Below are positions 63,111 to 64,000 of a stretch of DNA of 64,000 nucleotides, in pieces; positions within the stretch are counted from its first letter, which is position 1, and each line of letters opens with the position of its first letter. The notes under the pieces were generated by a model. That model was not told the DNA's origin, searched no databases, and saw only the letters and a list, made by a program, of their open reading frames with translations. Position numbers and translations under genes: made by a program. This DNA is from JAWPMT01 sp965242775 (GTDB lineage Bacteria > Bacteroidota > Bacteroidia > Cytophagales > Cyclobacteriaceae). The stretch is taken from positions 62,001-126,000 of the forward strand of contig CBDETI010000028.1 in assembly GCA_965242775.1 (NCBI GenBank), given 5' to 3'.

Positions 63111-64000
63111 CTAAGTCTTCTTCGACCTGAAAAATCGCTCGGGGTAGAAGAGGACCTGGATCAGGTTATATTCCAGCTGGCCGAAATCGAATTTTTCATC
63201 GTCGATAGAGAAAGAAGAGAGTGGGTACCAACGCAAGTTGGTTCGAAGTATCAAGTATTCGTCGGTTTTGCCTGGAACTATGTCCCAGCCAAATGTTATC
63301 CCTGGCTCAAACTGCCTGATGGTTAAATCTTGCGATATCTGACCCCCATCCTCTTCTAAATAGTCAATTTGATCATAGGCCAAATTCAAACCAATGAACG
63401 GCGCGAAACCGGTGTAATCGACGAGGAACTTAGCGACTTCCAGTGTAAGGGAGGATTTGCTTATATGCTGTCTGGTACCGTAGCCACTACGCTCGAAGGT
63501 TGGGTTTCTGAAGGTCAATGCTGTGAAAATATTTGCTGTGTTGAAATGGTATCCCAGGGAAATATCGAAGTAGCTCTCTGAGGATTGTCGCGGATTGAGA
63601 AAAGGCAAGTGGGTTTGGTTGTACTGCGGATGATCCAGGGAAAAGGAGAGCGAGGGACCTAAGCCTATAAATAAGTCACCAAAGTAGCGGGCACCTGCCC
63701 CCAAAGGAGAGATTCGTCGGTACTTATTCCATCTTTCGTTGAGTCTTGGGTCTCCATTGTCTTTTGAATAGTCTTTGGTATAAATAAGGCCTACACTGAT
63801 ACCATATCCGGGAGTTTTGATTGTTTCAAAGACGGTTCTGGATATCGGGTACTCCCATCGGTTATTGGGATGGTAAAAGGCACTGGCACGTAAAGCAAAA
63901 CTTTTGTAGTGATAGATCAATCCTGCATCCAGCCCCAGTTCTATGTTTTTTTGCCAGCGTGGCGCTTCATTGCCATCTGCGTCTTTTTGTTGGTAGTCAA
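63111..64000 (-). CDS. Outer-membrane beta-barrel protein, 5' end beyond the window
   Basis: The frame is open from the right edge (DYQQKDADGNEAPRWQKNIELGLDAG) to the stop at 63111, about 296 codons seen. Beta strands such as YHYKSFALRASAFYH, GARYFGDLFIGLGPSLSFSLDH, SYFDISLGYHFNTANIFTALTF and TGFAPFIGLNLAYDQIDYLEEDGG suggest a barrel of the PorP/SprF-like type, which in Bacteroidota is linked to T9SS and gliding. The N terminus is not visible, so the subfamily is tentative. Confidence 0.65.
   Translation of the reverse strand, partial: DYQQKDADGNEAPRWQKNIELGLDAGLIYHYKSFALRASAFYHPNNRWEYPISRTVFETIKTPGYGISVGLIYTKDYSKDNGDPRLNERWNKYRRISPLGAGARYFGDLFIGLGPSLSFSLDHPQYNQTHLPFLNPRQSSESYFDISLGYHFNTANIFTALTFRNPTFERSGYGTRQHISKSSLTLEVAKFLVDYTGFAPFIGLNLAYDQIDYLEEDGGQISQDLTIRQFEPGITFGWDIVPGKTDEYLILRTNLRWYPLSSFSIDDEKFDFGQLEYNLIQVLFYPERFFRSKKT

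Noticed and set aside
1..64000. tRNA, rRNA, CRISPR array, integrase or intact IS
   Set aside because: I found no cloverleaf, conserved rRNA string, spacer-repeat array or transposase frame.

Overview
The window looks like chromosomal DNA of a free-living, probably marine, member of the Bacteroidota (Cytophagia type). The evidence is a type IX secretion C-terminal sorting domain, many short lipoprotein signals, MacB/FtsX permeases that follow PadR regulators, Bacteroidota-style Crp/Fnr regulators, ECF sigma factors with tiny membrane partners, and few Shine-Dalgarno sites. I see no rRNA, tRNA, CRISPR array, phage or intact transposase. The species cannot be named from sequence alone.

Layout. 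1-2.2 kb: an edge-truncated beta-propeller protein, then a PadR regulator with tandem operator palindromes and a membrane protein. 2.2-7.2 kb: an AraC regulator diverges from a three-gene unit (GH63-type glycosylglycerate hydrolase, sodium symporter, glycerate kinase), which reads as a compatible-solute catabolic operon. 7.2-13 kb: SUMF1-fold protein, HTH/membrane protein, PQQ-type propeller, sulfatase. 13-31.5 kb: katG next to a Crp/Fnr gene, three DinB-fold proteins, a PLP decarboxylase, a second sulfatase, VOC, RibD-like and hydrolase genes, with two more Crp/Fnr genes. 31.5-39.1 kb: DUF2235 lipase-like protein, a second SUMF1 protein, a frameshifted SGNH-like protein with a T9SS tail, and a serine hydrolase/membrane/ECF sigma/anti-sigma-like operon. 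39-51.8 kb: PrsW-type protease, Crp/Fnr plus PaiB, metallophosphoesterase, an orphan protein resembling contractile-injection-system effectors, another serine hydrolase, an AAC(6')-like acetyltransferase, and three AraC regulators. 51.8-54.8 kb: a PadR/MacB-permease pair. 54.9-58 kb: a decay zone with a PLP-enzyme pseudogene carrying at least six frameshifts and a second pseudogene bracketed by two inverted 117-bp structured repeats. 58-64 kb: TetR, a secreted endonuclease/phosphatase-fold protein, a second permease with strong operator palindromes, two small secreted proteins and an edge-truncated outer-membrane barrel.

The most coherent system is the AraC/hydrolase/symporter/glycerate kinase cluster. 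Import of an intact mannosyl- or glucosylglycerate, cytoplasmic hydrolysis to hexose plus glycerate, and phosphorylation of glycerate would form a complete pathway. The most unusual DNA is the inverted repeat pair at 56924-57040 and 57848-57964: three hairpins occupy matching positions in both copies although their stem sequences differ by compensatory changes. The rest is a regulator-rich accessory region (four Crp/Fnr, four AraC, two PadR, one TetR, one ECF sigma) controlling mostly small stress, detoxification and envelope genes.
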